NCBI GenBank assembly: GCA_025462885.1
Contig: JAOAPN010000006.1
Coordinates: forward strand, 248,001 to 312,000
Length of the DNA stretch: 64,000 nucleotides
From: Acidobacteriaceae bacterium
GTDB lineage: Bacteria > Acidobacteriota > Terriglobia > Terriglobales > Acidobacteriaceae
Reading direction: 5' to 3'
Below, piece after piece: positions 26,601 through 34,522 of this stretch. Under the pieces are notes generated by a model, which saw only the letters and a program-made list of their open reading frames with translations, did no database searches and was not told where the DNA came from. A program made the translations under genes and the position numbers. The stretch's first letter is position 1. Every line of letters starts with the position of its first letter.

Positions 26601-26932
26601 CCCAGGTCAGCCTCTTCGCCTCCAACAGCTCCGGCCGTGCCCCGCAGCTCCGCCGCAACTCTTTCCCGGGACCTGGTATCCGCAACGTCGATGCCCGCAT
26701 CTCGCGTGACATTCCCATCCACGAGAACATCAAGATGCAGTTCTTCATGGAAGCGTTCAACGTAGCCAACCGTCGCCACATCATCAGCCAGAACACGACG
26801 GCCTACCAGTTCAACTCCGCTACCACGATCGGCGTAGCCTCTCAGGCGACTCCGTTTGGAACTCCCACCGCTACCAGCAGTGTTCTGTATGGCCCACGCC
26901 AGCTTCAGTTCACCGCCAAGCTGTTTTTCTAA
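23654..26932 (+). CDS. Oar-like TonB-dependent outer-membrane receptor
   Basis: 1092 residues. A signal peptide ends at PASAQ. Residues ~33-120 form a carboxypeptidase-regulatory-like domain (LAGTVRDTQGAIIPNVTVVVTNLGTG). Residues ~125-250 resemble a plug (VVSSDAPLIETEKVEVSQNVGQNLVSNLPVNGRRYDNF, IKEFQSSTSGYSAEFGQAAGGQINAITKSGTN). The remainder is a 22-strand barrel ending in aromatic FTAKLFF. No classic TonB box is obvious. Such receptors are greatly expanded in Acidobacteria and are thought to import polymer fragments or bind surface ligands; the substrate here is unknown. A strong terminator follows. Confidence 0.92.
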   Translation: MKSSSFCRQLLTLAASAMFLAGAIIPASAQNAALGNLAGTVRDTQGAIIPNVTVVVTNLGTGAVRNLTTNGDGYYSADFLQPGQYEVVLGGGSFGKIDRKNIPVTVGSTITVDAALPNAGVSTEVVVSSDAPLIETEKVEVSQNVGQNLVSNLPVNGRRYDNFVLLTPNVVPDGASGLISYRGISGIYNTNLIDGANNQQAFFSEARGRAIGAPYVFSQDSIKEFQSSTSGYSAEFGQAAGGQINAITKSGTNATHGDLFYYLRYPSLNALDPLSKFQGRQVGGNPFLLTPTVHQQQQFGGSVGGPIIKDKLFYFFTYDGFRKVNPLLYTSSLPAATLNGYVCPTAVSATQCAAVKTFILAQQVAASRNLKQDIYFPRLDYQLNGNNHLSAEFNFQNYNQPNGYTTSATNNNSSPTTNGRADFHERIFVANWESVVSSRSVNSARFQWARDLEVTSANAPGPNVSLSGIVAYGMPNALPRGAFPDEHRWQAADTFSTTRGKHSLKVGVDLNFIHEQIQNLFQGGGLYSYGLLNGQCLNSQTAGCTPITNASYGAFVGYVKDLYGLDGGRHYTNFTQVNDPITGKGIDDFWNKDLSAFVEDSWKISSKLLISAGVRYDTQLVPQPQRPYTNSANGALSPLGNSVTSFINTNYKMIQPRIGFAWSPYSTGTVVRGGYGIFYGLSSNSTFYATRVENGVFQQQYNYVPTTTAGIVYPAGSPQNIGVLFTPPGPALAAPFAGAPVTTVQSPGAGQSFAFRGQDKRFTNPYTHSFDLAVEQELPFHVSLTIAYVGTRGMKLPYFIDSNLPKANQSRTYTVTEANGTTSQVTVPFYAATNPRPSPNDGIILTGYSGINSWYHSMATSIRKPMSHGLELLVNYTWAKAIDGSQVSGQNGTFNGTNTILDPFNLKNPGTLTEYTRSDLDMRGRFVGSMVYTPTFAFANRYARLAANGWSLSGTATEQTGLPLTANMSGNVTGGIDGGVTGAQVSLFASNSSGRAPQLRRNSFPGPGIRNVDARISRDIPIHENIKMQFFMEAFNVANRRHIISQNTTAYQFNSATTIGVASQATPFGTPTATSSVLYGPRQLQFTAKLFF

Positions 26933-26955
26933 CCATCACCGACCTAAAGCAAAAG

Positions 26956-26986
26956 CGGCCCCGGTTCATCCCGGGGCCGTTCTGCG
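26956..26986 (+). terminator. Rho-independent terminator after TonB receptor
   Basis: Perfect 9-bp stem CGGCCCCGG / CCGGGGCCG with a TTCATC loop and downstream TTCTGCGTTT. The rest of the gap to the tRNA (about 260 bp) shows no gene. Confidence 0.75.
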
Positions 26987-27247
26987 TTTGGCGTCTGTCA
27001 TCTTGTCATCTGTCGTCGAAAACAAACCGTAGCACTTGACAACATCACTGCTCCTGACACCCCAAGTGGACGAGATTCGGATGATTTCCGTCCACTGAGA
27101 TGCCGGAGAAGTCCAGACCTAAAGTCTATCTTTCGAAGACTTTGAACGAAAAGCAGGGGGAGGGGTAGTGGGTTGGTCCGGCACGAAGAGGCGCCCCGCG
27201 CAGTCGATGCCGGACAAGCTCAAAAAAATAAATTTAGGAAGAAAAAA

Positions 27248-27324
27248 TGGTGCGCCCGAGAAGATTCGAACTTCTGACCTACAGCTTCGGAGGCTGCCGC
27301 TCTATCCAGCTGAGCTACGGGCGC
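27248..27324 (-). tRNA. tRNA-Arg (anticodon CCG)
   Basis: The minus strand folds as a complete cloverleaf: acceptor GCGCCCG / CGGGCGC, D-arm GCTC...GAGC, anticodon stem GCAGC / GCTGT with loop CTCCGAA giving anticodon CCG (Arg, codon CGG), T-arm AGAAG-TTCGAAT-CTTCT, discriminator A and an encoded CCA end. Confidence 0.97.
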
Positions 27325-27495
27325 GCATCTCTAGCCTAGCACGACACGCTGCCCCTTTCGCAATATCAAAGCACCGGTTGACAGGCCACATCCTCACCCC
27401 GCAGCATCAAGAGCGAGCCCAAAGTCCGATGCCCTAAGCCCGATGCTCGATGCCCGGCATCTGGACCAGCCTCTACCGAAAGTGAGAACAACATC

Positions 27496-28050
27496 ATGCG
27501 CCTCATCGCTACCCTGGCCTGTACGGCCCTCCTCAGTCTCTCCAGCCTCTCCGCAACCTCAGCCCAGGCCCAGATGGCGATGGACAAGCCCGGTGCTCCG
27601 CTGGCAAGCCCAGCCGCCACTGCCAAAGTCTCTCTCGGCGGCAAGGACGTCACCATCCACTATGGCGCTCCCTCCATTCGTACCCGCAAGATCATGGGCG
27701 GCCTCGTCCCCTACGGAGAGGTCTGGCGCACGGGCGCCAACGAAGCCACCACTCTGATCACCGCGGCTGAACTCAAGATCGGTACCCTTACCCTTCCCGC
27801 CGGCACCTACACCCTCTTCACGCTCCCCACCGCATCGTCCTGGCAGCTCATCGTCAGCAAGGCGACCGGCGAGTGGGGCATCCCCTATCCCGAGGGACAG
27901 GACTTTGGCCGTACGCCCTTGACGGGCAAGACCCTGGGGTCGCCCCAGGAGGTCATGTCGATCTCGTTTGAGAAGACCAAGGGCAACTCCACCGAGCTGC
28001 ACATCAAGTGGGAGAAGGCCGACCAATACATCGCAGTCACCGCGAAATAG
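27496..28050 (+). CDS. DUF2911 secreted protein
   Basis: 184 residues. The N-terminal signal peptide (MRLIATLACTALLSLSSLSATSAQAQ) is followed by the DUF2911 domain: VTIHYGAPSIRTRKIMGGLVPYGEVWRTGANEATTL and LPAGTYTLFTLPTASSWQLIVS, ending SISFEKTKGNSTELHIKWEKADQYIAV. Common in Bacteroidetes and Acidobacteria; periplasmic or surface, function unknown. Hairpin repeat copy D follows at the convergent junction. Confidence 0.88.
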   Translation: MRLIATLACTALLSLSSLSATSAQAQMAMDKPGAPLASPAATAKVSLGGKDVTIHYGAPSIRTRKIMGGLVPYGEVWRTGANEATTLITAAELKIGTLTLPAGTYTLFTLPTASSWQLIVSKATGEWGIPYPEGQDFGRTPLTGKTLGSPQEVMSISFEKTKGNSTELHIKWEKADQYIAVTAK

Positions 28051-28145
28051 CACTACTACCGATTCATAGCGAAGAAAGCCGCGAACCTCTCTTGAGGTTC
28101 GCAGCTTCGCTGCTTGTATGGTTTGTCTACCGGACTTGGGTTCGT

Positions 28146-28208
28146 AAGTGCCAAGGCGCCCTGACGCCGGGCGGGCGCCACTTCGTGGTGTATTGGACGC
28201 TTCGCGCG
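28146..28208 (+). repeat. Convergent-gene hairpin repeat, copy D
   Basis: Reads AAGTGCCAAGGCGCCCTGA...GGACGCTTCGCG, nearly identical to copy A. This copy has the fullest stem: GGCGCCC / GGGCGCC extended by AAGT / ACTT across a bulge. It lies between the convergent DUF2911 and 126-aa hypothetical genes. Confidence 0.75.
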
Positions 28209-28218
28209 AGAGACGGCT

Positions 28219-28599
28219 TTAGAAGTTCAGGACTTCGCCAGCTCCGTCTGCATAGGCGACCGATCCACCTTCCGGCCCTGCCAGATCTTCCAGCCGCAGC
28301 GAGCAGCGGACGCTCACGCCATTGGCGAACGCGATCTCCACGGCCTCGCCGTCTTCGACCGTTGCTGCCGTGACGCTCTCGCCAATCAGTGCGCAGAGCC
28401 AGTCGCGGTACTCAGGTTCGCCGAACGCGTACGAGCCCTCTTCGCGAAAGACCTCCGGCCACTCATAAAACGTGACCAGAGGACCGTCAAAGCGAAGCTG
28501 CACGTAGTCTTGCACGAACTCGACCGCGCCCAGCTCCTGCCCTATAAGGGCTTCCAGATTGGTGCCGGCGTCCAGATTGCTGTCCGCTTCCAGATCCAT
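28219..28599 (-). CDS. Hypothetical 126-aa acidic protein
   Basis: Not recognised. A soluble, acidic protein without signal peptide or membrane segment. The core LIGQELGAVEFVQDYVQLRFDGPLVTFYEWPEVF looks like a small beta-sheet domain, with SVAYADGAGEVLNF at the end. It starts two bases after the gcvH stop, so it is the last gene of the gcvT-gcvH operon. A link to glycine metabolism is only suggested by position. Confidence 0.65.
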   Translation of the reverse strand: MDLEADSNLDAGTNLEALIGQELGAVEFVQDYVQLRFDGPLVTFYEWPEVFREEGSYAFGEPEYRDWLCALIGESVTAATVEDGEAVEIAFANGVSVRCSLRLEDLAGPEGGSVAYADGAGEVLNF

Positions 28600-28601
28600 C
28601 T

Positions 28602-28991
28602 TTAGTGGCCCGTCTCTTCGGCGATAAACGCCTCGTAGTCCGCCGCCGACAGCAGTCCGCTGAGCTGAGCAGCATCCGACAGCTCAACCTTCAGGATCCA
28701 GGTCGTATTCGCGTCCGAGTTGATCTTCTCCGGTGCGCCTACAAGCTCTTCATTCACAGCCGTCACGGTACCTGACACCGGCGAAAAAAGATCGGAGACA
28801 GCCTTAACCGACTCGACCGATCCAAAGATCTTGCCCGACTCAAGCACGTCGCCGATCTTCGGCAGCTCGACGAAGACGATGTCGCCCAGCGAATTCTGCG
28901 CATAGTCCGTAATGCCGACGGTCCCAACCGCTCCGTCAACCTGAATCCACTCATGTTCCTTGGTGTACTTGTAATCCGCAGGATAGCTCAT
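28602..28991 (-). CDS. gcvH: Glycine cleavage system H protein
   Basis: Lipoyl carrier shuttling the aminomethyl group between the P, T and L proteins. YKYTKEHEWIQVDGAVGTVGITDYAQNSLGDIVFVELP and the lipoylation site GSVESVKAVSDL (Lys) are clear, followed by SPVSGTVTAVNEELVGAPEKIN. I prefer the second Met (MSYPADYKYT), where homologues begin; an ATG nine codons upstream is the alternative. It lies downstream of gcvT in the same operon. No gcvP is in this window. Confidence 0.93.
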   Translation of the reverse strand: MSYPADYKYTKEHEWIQVDGAVGTVGITDYAQNSLGDIVFVELPKIGDVLESGKIFGSVESVKAVSDLFSPVSGTVTAVNEELVGAPEKINSDANTTWILKVELSDAAQLSGLLSAADYEAFIAEETGH

Positions 28992-29060
28992 GATTTTCGC
29001 GTTCTCTCCGTCTTTCATTGTAGTGTCTGGTTGTAAAAATTCAGTTGTCGCAAGTCCGTT

Positions 29061-29351
29061 TCAGCGCGGCGCAAATCCCGGATACGGGTCGAGCTGGGTC
29101 AGCGTCGGAAACTCGATCATCTGGAGCTGCGCCAGAGGTAGGCTCTCCACGGCGGCGCGAACCTCAGCTTCGGTAGCGGCTTCGATCAGCAGGGCAGCAC
29201 CCGCAATATCTTTCCGTCGCCATGCATTGCGAATGATGCTCGCGGTAAAGAGTTCGCGGATACGTTGCGCCTCGGCCTCCAGCAGCTCCGGCGTCCACGA
29301 TTCAGCAGGGAACACATCCATACGACGTCGTGTTAGAACAAGAAATTGCAC
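29061..29351 (-). CDS. Small muconolactone-isomerase/YciI-like protein
   Basis: 96 residues with the pattern of a ferredoxin-like dimeric alpha-beta barrel: strand MQFLVLTRRR, helices around LEAEAQRIRELFTASIIRNAWRRKD, strand GAALLIEAATE, helix EAEVRAAVESLPLAQ and strand MIEFPTLTQL. This matches the layout of muconolactone delta-isomerase and YCII proteins, but no catalytic residue can be assigned. It is placed between gcvT and gcvH, an unusual addition to that operon. Confidence 0.65.
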   Translation of the reverse strand: MQFLVLTRRRMDVFPAESWTPELLEAEAQRIRELFTASIIRNAWRRKDIAGAALLIEAATEAEVRAAVESLPLAQLQMIEFPTLTQLDPYPGFAPR

Positions 29352-29384
29352 GGCAGCTCCTTTGAGCGTAAAGACTCGGCGAGG

Positions 29385-30527
29385 CTAAGCTAAAACGACT
29401 TTCTTTGGCTTTTTATAAAAGGGAAGCGGCACCACCTTCGCCTTCACCAGTTGCCCGCGAATCTCGACGGCGAGTTCTTCATCGACCCCGGCGTATTGCA
29501 CCGGAACGTACGCCATCGCAATGTTCTTCTTCAGGAAGGGCGCCGGCGAACCACTGGTCACCTCGCCTATCTTGGTGCCATCGAGCGTCGCCACCGGATA
29601 GCCATCGCGCGCGATACCGCGATCGATCATCTCCAGCCCGACCAGCTTGCGCTTCGGACCGCCCGCAGCTTGGATCTCCACCAGCGCAGCCTTGCCGACA
29701 AACGAGTCCTTTTCGAGCTTCGCGTAGCGTCCAAGTCCGGCCTCGAAGACATTGATCGTCTCCGAAATCTCATGTCCGTACAGCGCCATCGCCGACTCCA
29801 ACCGCAGCGTATTGCGCGCGCCCAGACCGCAGGGGATGATTCCGAACTCTGCCCCTGCCTCCAGCACCTCAGCCCACACCCGAGCGCTGGTAGGCTCATC
29901 CGAAGGCACATAGATCTCGAAGCCATCCTCGCCCGTGTAGCCGGTGCGAGCGATCATCACGTTGTGCAGACCGCATACCTGGCCCCACGTGAACCAGTAG
30001 TTCTTGATCGTGCTCAGGTCTGTCGAGGTGAGCTTCTGTAGCGTCTCCACGGCCTTCGGCCCCTGGATCGCAAGCTGGGTGTAGTAGTCACTGAAGTCGT
30101 TGACGTGTACGCCGGGCATGTGCCCGATCTGCGAGCGTACCCACTGCACGTCCTTCTCTCGCGTACCCGCGTTGATCACGATGAGGTAATCGTTGTCCGA
30201 GAGTTTATGCACCACCACGTCATCCACAAACGTGCCATTCGGATACAGCATCGCCGAATAGTGTGCCTGCCCACCCTGCAGCTTCGAGGCATCGTTCATG
30301 CAGAGCTGATTGACAGCGGCCAGAGAGCCGGGCCCACGCAGTTGAATGTCGCCCATATGCGACACGTCGAAGATACCGACGCCCGTCCGTACCGCCAGGT
30401 GCTCGGCAATCAGTCCGGAGTACTCGACCGGCATATCCCATCCACCGAAGTCCACCATCTTGGCCTTGTGCGTGCGGTGCGTTGCATTCAATGCCGTCTT
30501 GCGAAGTGTTGCCGTTGCTTCTGCCAT
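29385..30527 (-). CDS. gcvT: Aminomethyltransferase (glycine cleavage T protein)
   Basis: Transfers the methylene group from aminomethyl-lipoyl GcvH to tetrahydrofolate and releases ammonia. 380 residues: [42 protein letters not shown], the folate-site region [12 protein letters not shown] near residue 200, [22 protein letters not shown], and [18 protein letters not shown]-type C-terminal sequence ([19 protein letters not shown]). First gene of the operon with the small barrel protein and gcvH. Three spaced GGCAAATC octamers lie just upstream. Confidence 0.95.
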   Translation of the reverse strand: MAEATATLRKTALNATHRTHKAKMVDFGGWDMPVEYSGLIAEHLAVRTGVGIFDVSHMGDIQLRGPGSLAAVNQLCMNDASKLQGGQAHYSAMLYPNGTFVDDVVVHKLSDNDYLIVINAGTREKDVQWVRSQIGHMPGVHVNDFSDYYTQLAIQGPKAVETLQKLTSTDLSTIKNYWFTWGQVCGLHNVMIARTGYTGEDGFEIYVPSDEPTSARVWAEVLEAGAEFGIIPCGLGARNTLRLESAMALYGHEISETINVFEAGLGRYAKLEKDSFVGKAALVEIQAAGGPKRKLVGLEMIDRGIARDGYPVATLDGTKIGEVTSGSPAPFLKKNIAMAYVPVQYAGVDEELAVEIRGQLVKAKVVPLPFYKKPKKVVLA

Positions 30528-30781
30528 GAAGAGTCAATCCCGATTCTGTTTAGATTTGCCTGGTTCGATTTGCCAATACAGATTTGCCGATTAAATGAGC
30601 GGATAATCCACGATAGCACCGCAGCATCGCCCCTCGCGACCCAGCGCCCGCTCACTGGCCGGAATGTCCGGTACCCGAACGCAGTTCCTCGACCCTGCTC
30701 TTTCATCGTGGCGTAGATGCCTTCGCTGAGGGTCTCATACGTCTGCCATTTCACTTCGCCGGAGCTATCCGCCACCCTCAT
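30488..30781 (-). CDS. Doubtful 97-aa ORF coupled to the upstream secreted-protein gene
   Basis: It opens with an ATGA overlap on the stop of the 177-aa secreted protein, which hints at coupling, and its first ~50 residues read plausibly ([21 protein letters not shown]). Its C-terminal third runs through the GGCAAATC repeats and into gcvT in another frame, which argues against it. Not recognised. Confidence 0.2.
   Translation of the reverse strand: MRVADSSGEVKWQTYETLSEGIYATMKEQGRGTAFGYRTFRPVSGRWVARGDAAVLSWIIRSFNRQICIGKSNQANLNRIGIDSSWQKQRQHFARRH
30553..30588 (-). promoter_or_regulatory. Three 14-bp-spaced GGCAAATC repeats before gcvT
   Basis: The minus strand carries GGCAAATC three times at exactly 14-bp periodicity, ending ~26 bp before the gcvT ATG. 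The spacers differ (TGTATT, GAACCA). It does not match the glycine riboswitch consensus as I know it. It may be a tandem protein- or RNA-binding site. Confidence 0.5.
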
Positions 30782-31311
30782 GGCATCTGTCCGGCTTTCT
30801 GAGTTACCAGCACCTTCAAATTTGCAATCAGAGTATTTACAGCGTCGTCGAAATTTCGATCATGCGTCTTCTGCAGCGCGGCACGTTCGATCGCTGTCGT
30901 TAGCGCCCAGAGAGCATAGTGCGTCTTTCGGTCGAAGATCACGAGTCTAAACATCGGTAGCGGATCGGACGCTCCCTTCGATTTATCCGCGTTCGCAGGC
31001 CCGCTCGGTGCGATGAGATGCAGTTCAAAGACCAGGTCTGCCTCCGCCGGATCATTCACTAGCTCATATCTGCCCCAGCGCGTCATCGCCGCGTAGAAGG
31101 AGTCATACCCTCGCTGCTGGTTTCCGCTGAAAGGATGCGGAAACAGGCCGCTATCTCCTCCCCCATTTGAGAGAAAGACCTTCTTCCCAGCCGACAGACC
31201 CGGTGGCACTGGAGCCACCGCCGCAGCCGGAGTGTCCTGCGCTATCGCTGCCGACGGCCCGCCGGATCCAACCAGACAAATCAAACCTAAATAAAAAAGT
31301 AGTCGCGACAT
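30778..31311 (-). CDS. Hypothetical secreted protein, 177 aa
   Basis: Signal peptide MSRLLFYLGLICLVGSGGPSAAIAQ, then a Pro/Ala linker and a domain containing KVFLSNGGGDSGLFPHPFSGNQQRGYDSFYAAMTRWGRYELVNDPAEADLVFELHL. The last part (FRLVIFDRKTHYALWALTTAIERAALQKTHDRNFDDAVNTLIANLKVL) resembles the pattern of small periplasmic lipoprotein-like families common in Acidobacteria. I cannot assign a function. The preceding mutase gene is co-directional and ends before it, so the two could share transcripts. Confidence 0.65.
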   Translation of the reverse strand: MSRLLFYLGLICLVGSGGPSAAIAQDTPAAAVAPVPPGLSAGKKVFLSNGGGDSGLFPHPFSGNQQRGYDSFYAAMTRWGRYELVNDPAEADLVFELHLIAPSGPANADKSKGASDPLPMFRLVIFDRKTHYALWALTTAIERAALQKTHDRNFDDAVNTLIANLKVLVTQKAGQMP

Positions 31312-31404
31312 ACTTTCTCCGATTCAGTCTCTTGTTTGCTGCTGATTCTGTTGATCCAGATCCTAAATGAAAGTTAAGCCAGGGATCCGAGCCTCGGCCT
31401 ACTC

Positions 31405-33015
31405 CTAAATCACCACCGTCTCCCGGTACTCCCCAAAGACGTGTCGCAGTACATCGGCAATCTCCCCCACCGTGGCATAGCTCTCCACTGCTTCCAGAAT
31501 CCGCGGCATAAGATTCTCCCCATCGCGTGCCGCGTCTTCCACCCCTCGCAGCCCTGCTTTCCAGACGCCCGTATCCCGTCGCGCGCGCATCGCCCGGAGC
31601 CGCTCCACCTGCCGCCCCTCCAACTGCGAATCGATCCGTTGGATCGGTACCGCCGCGTCGCCTTCGCTTACAAACGCATTGACCCCGACCACGATGGCTT
31701 CACCTGATTCAACCTCGCGCTGATACTGATAGGCAGCGTTTTGAATCTCGCGCTGGACGTAACCCTGCTCGATGGCACGCAGCATACCGTACCTGCCGAC
31801 TTTATCGAATCCGGCAATCGTCTGCAGGTAGGCCTCGGCCCTGCGCTCAATCTCATTGGTCAAGGTTTCGACATAGTACGATCCCGCCAGCGGATCCACC
31901 GTCTGCGCTACTCCGCTCTCATGCGCCAGCACCTGTTGGGTTCGCAGAGCGATCCGGGCAGCATTCTCCGTTGGTAGCGACAGCGCCTCATCGAAGCCGT
32001 TCGTATGCAGGCTCTGCGTGCCGCCGAGGACTGCAGCCAGCGCCTGCAGCGTCGTCCGCGCGATATTGTTCTCCGGCTGCTGGGCCGTCAGGGTTGAACC
32101 GGCCGTCTGCGTATGGAACCGCAGCATCCAGCTCTTCGGATTCTTCGCGCCAAAGTGCTCGCGCATGATCCGCGCCCACATCCGTCGCGCCGCACGGAAC
32201 TTCGCCACTTCTTCCAGCAAATTGTTATGGGCGTTGAAGAAGAAACTCAGCCGGGGAGCGAACGCATCGACCTGCAGCCCTGCGTCCACCGCCGCCTGTA
32301 CATAGGCCATTCCATTGGCCAGCGTGAAGGCTACCTCCTGCACCGCGGTGCAGCCTGCCTCCCGCATGTGATAGCCCGAGATCGAAATGGTATTCCACTC
32401 CGGCACCTCGACCGCTGCCCACGCGAACACATCCGTCACCAACCGCATCGCCTGCGGTACGGGATAGATATAGGTGCCGCGCGCGATATATTCCTTCAAG
32501 ATATCGTTCTGGATCGTTCCGCTCAGCCGCTTCACTTCGGCCCCGGTTCTCTTCGCAACGGCGACATACAGTGCCAGCAGAATCGAAGCTGTGGCATTGA
32601 TCGTCATGGAGGTCGAAATCGTATCCAGCGCGATGCCGCTGAACAACCGTTCCATATCTTCGATCGAGTCGATCGCAACCCCGACCCGACCCACCTCGCC
32701 AAGCGCCAGCGGAGCATCCGAGTCGTACCCGATCTGCGTCGGCAGATCGAACGCGACGCTCAGCCCGCCCTTGCCCTTACCCGCGCCAGCCCCCTGCGCC
32801 AGCAGAAATTTGTAGCGCCGATTCGACTCCTCGGCATCGCCCATGCCGGCGTATTGGCGCATCGTCCAAAGCCGTCCGCGATACATCGTCGGCTGGATCC
32901 CACGCGTAAACGGATACTCCCCCGGCTCGCCCACCAGCGTAGCCGCGTCGAGATCCTCCGCTCGATACACCACCTCAACCGGAATCCCGGAACTCGTTTT
33001 AGGCGTCTCACCCAT
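31405..33015 (-). CDS. Methylmalonyl-CoA mutase catalytic (alpha) subunit
   Basis: Adenosylcobalamin-dependent isomerisation of methylmalonyl-CoA and succinyl-CoA, or a related acyl-CoA pair. The TIM-barrel half is complete ([81 protein letters not shown]), but the protein ends after ~536 residues without a B12-binding domain (no DxHxxG). It must pair with a separate cobalamin subunit, not seen here. The start is MGETPKTS; the ORF-track extension of 44 residues is a translated heptamer repeat. Confidence 0.9.
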   Translation of the reverse strand: MGETPKTSSGIPVEVVYRAEDLDAATLVGEPGEYPFTRGIQPTMYRGRLWTMRQYAGMGDAEESNRRYKFLLAQGAGAGKGKGGLSVAFDLPTQIGYDSDAPLALGEVGRVGVAIDSIEDMERLFSGIALDTISTSMTINATASILLALYVAVAKRTGAEVKRLSGTIQNDILKEYIARGTYIYPVPQAMRLVTDVFAWAAVEVPEWNTISISGYHMREAGCTAVQEVAFTLANGMAYVQAAVDAGLQVDAFAPRLSFFFNAHNNLLEEVAKFRAARRMWARIMREHFGAKNPKSWMLRFHTQTAGSTLTAQQPENNIARTTLQALAAVLGGTQSLHTNGFDEALSLPTENAARIALRTQQVLAHESGVAQTVDPLAGSYYVETLTNEIERRAEAYLQTIAGFDKVGRYGMLRAIEQGYVQREIQNAAYQYQREVESGEAIVVGVNAFVSEGDAAVPIQRIDSQLEGRQVERLRAMRARRDTGVWKAGLRGVEDAARDGENLMPRILEAVESYATVGEIADVLRHVFGEYRETVVI

Positions 33016-33035
33016 GCCGCGTAGTGTACAGAAGG

Positions 33036-33160
33036 ACAGTTGTGAGTTGTGAGTTGGTAGTTGTGAGCAAGTACGAGTGCGACGGACAGTCACGTCTCGA
33101 TGAAATGGCGGAGAGCAAACCTCCAGCCCACCCGTGAGGCCACTCACAACTCACAACTGT
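33036..33160. repeat. Tandem heptamer repeats in inverted arms (locus 1)
   Basis: The left arm holds four tandem heptamers (GTTGTGA, GTTGTGA, GTTGGTA, GTTGTGA). The right arm is the reverse complement of two. ACAGTTGTGAGTTGTGAGT and its complement form a perfect 19-bp inverted repeat 87 bp apart. The layout recalls the heptanucleotide short tandem repeats (STRR) known from cyanobacteria. Confidence 0.75.
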
Positions 33161-33164
33161 ATTT

Positions 33165-33668
33165 CTACTTTCTTCCCCGCCGGCTCGCCCGCACAAAGCC
33201 GGTCACGCAGAAGTAGCCGAAGACGATGGAGACGGCCACCGCGATCAGGAACTGGACATGCGCTTCGTGGTTGGCGTCGGTCCCGTGCATGGCGCTGCGG
33301 AGCTTCCATGCGCCGGTTGCTGCCGACAGCGAAAACAATCCGAAGAACACGCCGGTGAACTCCAGCCACAGAACCTTGCCGGCCTTGGTGAACGGCCCCC
33401 AGACCGCCTCTCCGAAGCGCTTCTTTCCCTGCTTCAGGTTCTTCTGCTTCTGCTGAACCTGCGCCTTCGTCTCGGCTGCCTTCTGTCCGAGCCGAGTGCC
33501 TGCCGCTGCTGCTCGCGTCTCCGCCTGCGGGGCCGAACGCGCAGTCCCGGATGCCGCTTTACCGGTGGAGGGGTTCGGAGCCGTTGCAGCATCGACCGCG
33601 GCTACCATCGTCTTAGCAGCGAGCCGAGTCCCGATCCCCAGTACCTTTCCAAAACGCACCGAATCCAT
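33165..33668 (-). CDS. Hypothetical membrane protein with two C-terminal helices
   Basis: 167 residues from MDSVRFGKVLG; the 27 residues upstream in the ORF track are unlikely to be translated. The N-terminal half is an Ala/Gln/Lys-rich, probably coiled segment (KAAETKAQVQQKQKNLKQGKKRFGEAVWGPF). Two membrane helices follow (VLWLEFTGVFFGLFSLSAATGAW and VQFLIAVAVSIVFGYFCVTGFV) and a basic tail RASRRGRK. Not recognised. Confidence 0.7.
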   Translation of the reverse strand: MDSVRFGKVLGIGTRLAAKTMVAAVDAATAPNPSTGKAASGTARSAPQAETRAAAAGTRLGQKAAETKAQVQQKQKNLKQGKKRFGEAVWGPFTKAGKVLWLEFTGVFFGLFSLSAATGAWKLRSAMHGTDANHEAHVQFLIAVAVSIVFGYFCVTGFVRASRRGRK

Positions 33669-33817
33669 ACCGCCAGTGTAGCCCGTCTTTTTCACCCATC
33701 CAAGCTCGCTCCGCTTGCATCCAACTCCCCATCGGAGCGCAGACGGCATGTCCCAGACAGATGTCGCTGCCCAGCCCGAAACCGGTTAGCCGCCTCAACA
33801 AAGGAGACTTGGCAACG

Positions 33818-33961
33818 ATGAAGAACTTTCTATGGCTCACCACTGGACTCGCCGCCGCTGCAGTCGGCGTCCTCATCTGGGGTCCGAAGCGGACCGCCCC
33901 CATGCAGGATCTCGCCCACCGGCTGGAAGCGGCCTGGGCCGACAATCACACTGTCGTCTAG
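33818..33961 (+). CDS. Small single-helix membrane protein, 47 aa
   Basis: Starts MKNFLWLTTGLAAAAVGVLIWGPKR with AAAGGAGA upstream. The first ~22 residues make one membrane helix or uncleaved signal; the rest is a short amphipathic helix (MQDLAHRLEAAWAD). The ORF-track extension of 19 residues lacks an SD site. Not recognised; the layout recalls small YtxH-like proteins. Confidence 0.55.
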   Translation: MKNFLWLTTGLAAAAVGVLIWGPKRTAPMQDLAHRLEAAWADNHTVV

Positions 33962-34210
33962 CCGACTGGGCCCGTGTGGCCCAGCGCCTACTATCCTTCG
34001 AGTCCTGATGCTGGTACCCGGAATCTACCTTTGTCCTCCGCCAAATACCACAGACGATAGCCGTTGCAGTGGACGCCCCCACAGCGTATTGTGTCTCTAA
34101 GACAGACGTACACTAGTAGTACCCGCAATGCCGTTCCCGCCGGTCAGGCTTGGCCGGGAATACCCGATGCGTGGCCAGTCATGAACCCATAGGGCAGTCC
34201 GGAGGTGGCA

Positions 34211-34522
34211 TTGAATCAAAAGGTAAAGAATCTTATCCAGAAACTTGGCGAAGCAATTCACGAGTCTGTCTCCGAATCTGAAGACATCGCCGGAGTAGTC
34301 AAAAACATTCGCGAGCAGGGTTTTGACGTGCTCCTGATGCTTGAGGCCACCATTGGCCTGAACGAAGTCGCTGAGGATTCTGCCGAATCGGAGTCCGTAG
34401 ACGCTGCCGATGCACCCGCTGACGGTCCCTTCACCGCCAACGACCTTAACTTTCTCAAGTCGCTCCGCATCAGCCTCGACGAAGACGAGGTTCCTGAAGA
34501 TCCGGCTGCTCCAGGCTCCTGA
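34211..34522 (+). CDS. Hypothetical acidic protein, 103 aa
   Basis: TTG start directly after GGAGG at 5-nt spacing; the ORF-track GTG overlaps that SD site. The first ~50 residues form amphipathic helices (MNQKVKNLIQKLGEAIHESVSESEDIAGVVKNIREQGFDVLLMLEATIGL), then an Asp/Glu/Ala-rich linker and a short helix (ANDLNFLKSLRISL). Not recognised. The 280 bp to glgC hold only a small CCGGA-aaa-TCCGG hairpin. Confidence 0.6.
   Translation: MNQKVKNLIQKLGEAIHESVSESEDIAGVVKNIREQGFDVLLMLEATIGLNEVAEDSAESESVDAADAPADGPFTANDLNFLKSLRISLDEDEVPEDPAAPGS

Noticed and set aside
27168-27437. 90-codon plus-strand ORF containing EKIRTSDLQLRRLPLYPAELRAR
   Set aside because: This is the well-known false protein made by translating the complement of a tRNA-Arg gene.
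30528-30777. Glycine riboswitch before gcvT
   Set aside because: The conserved glycine-aptamer core could not be found; only the GGCAAATC repeats are present.
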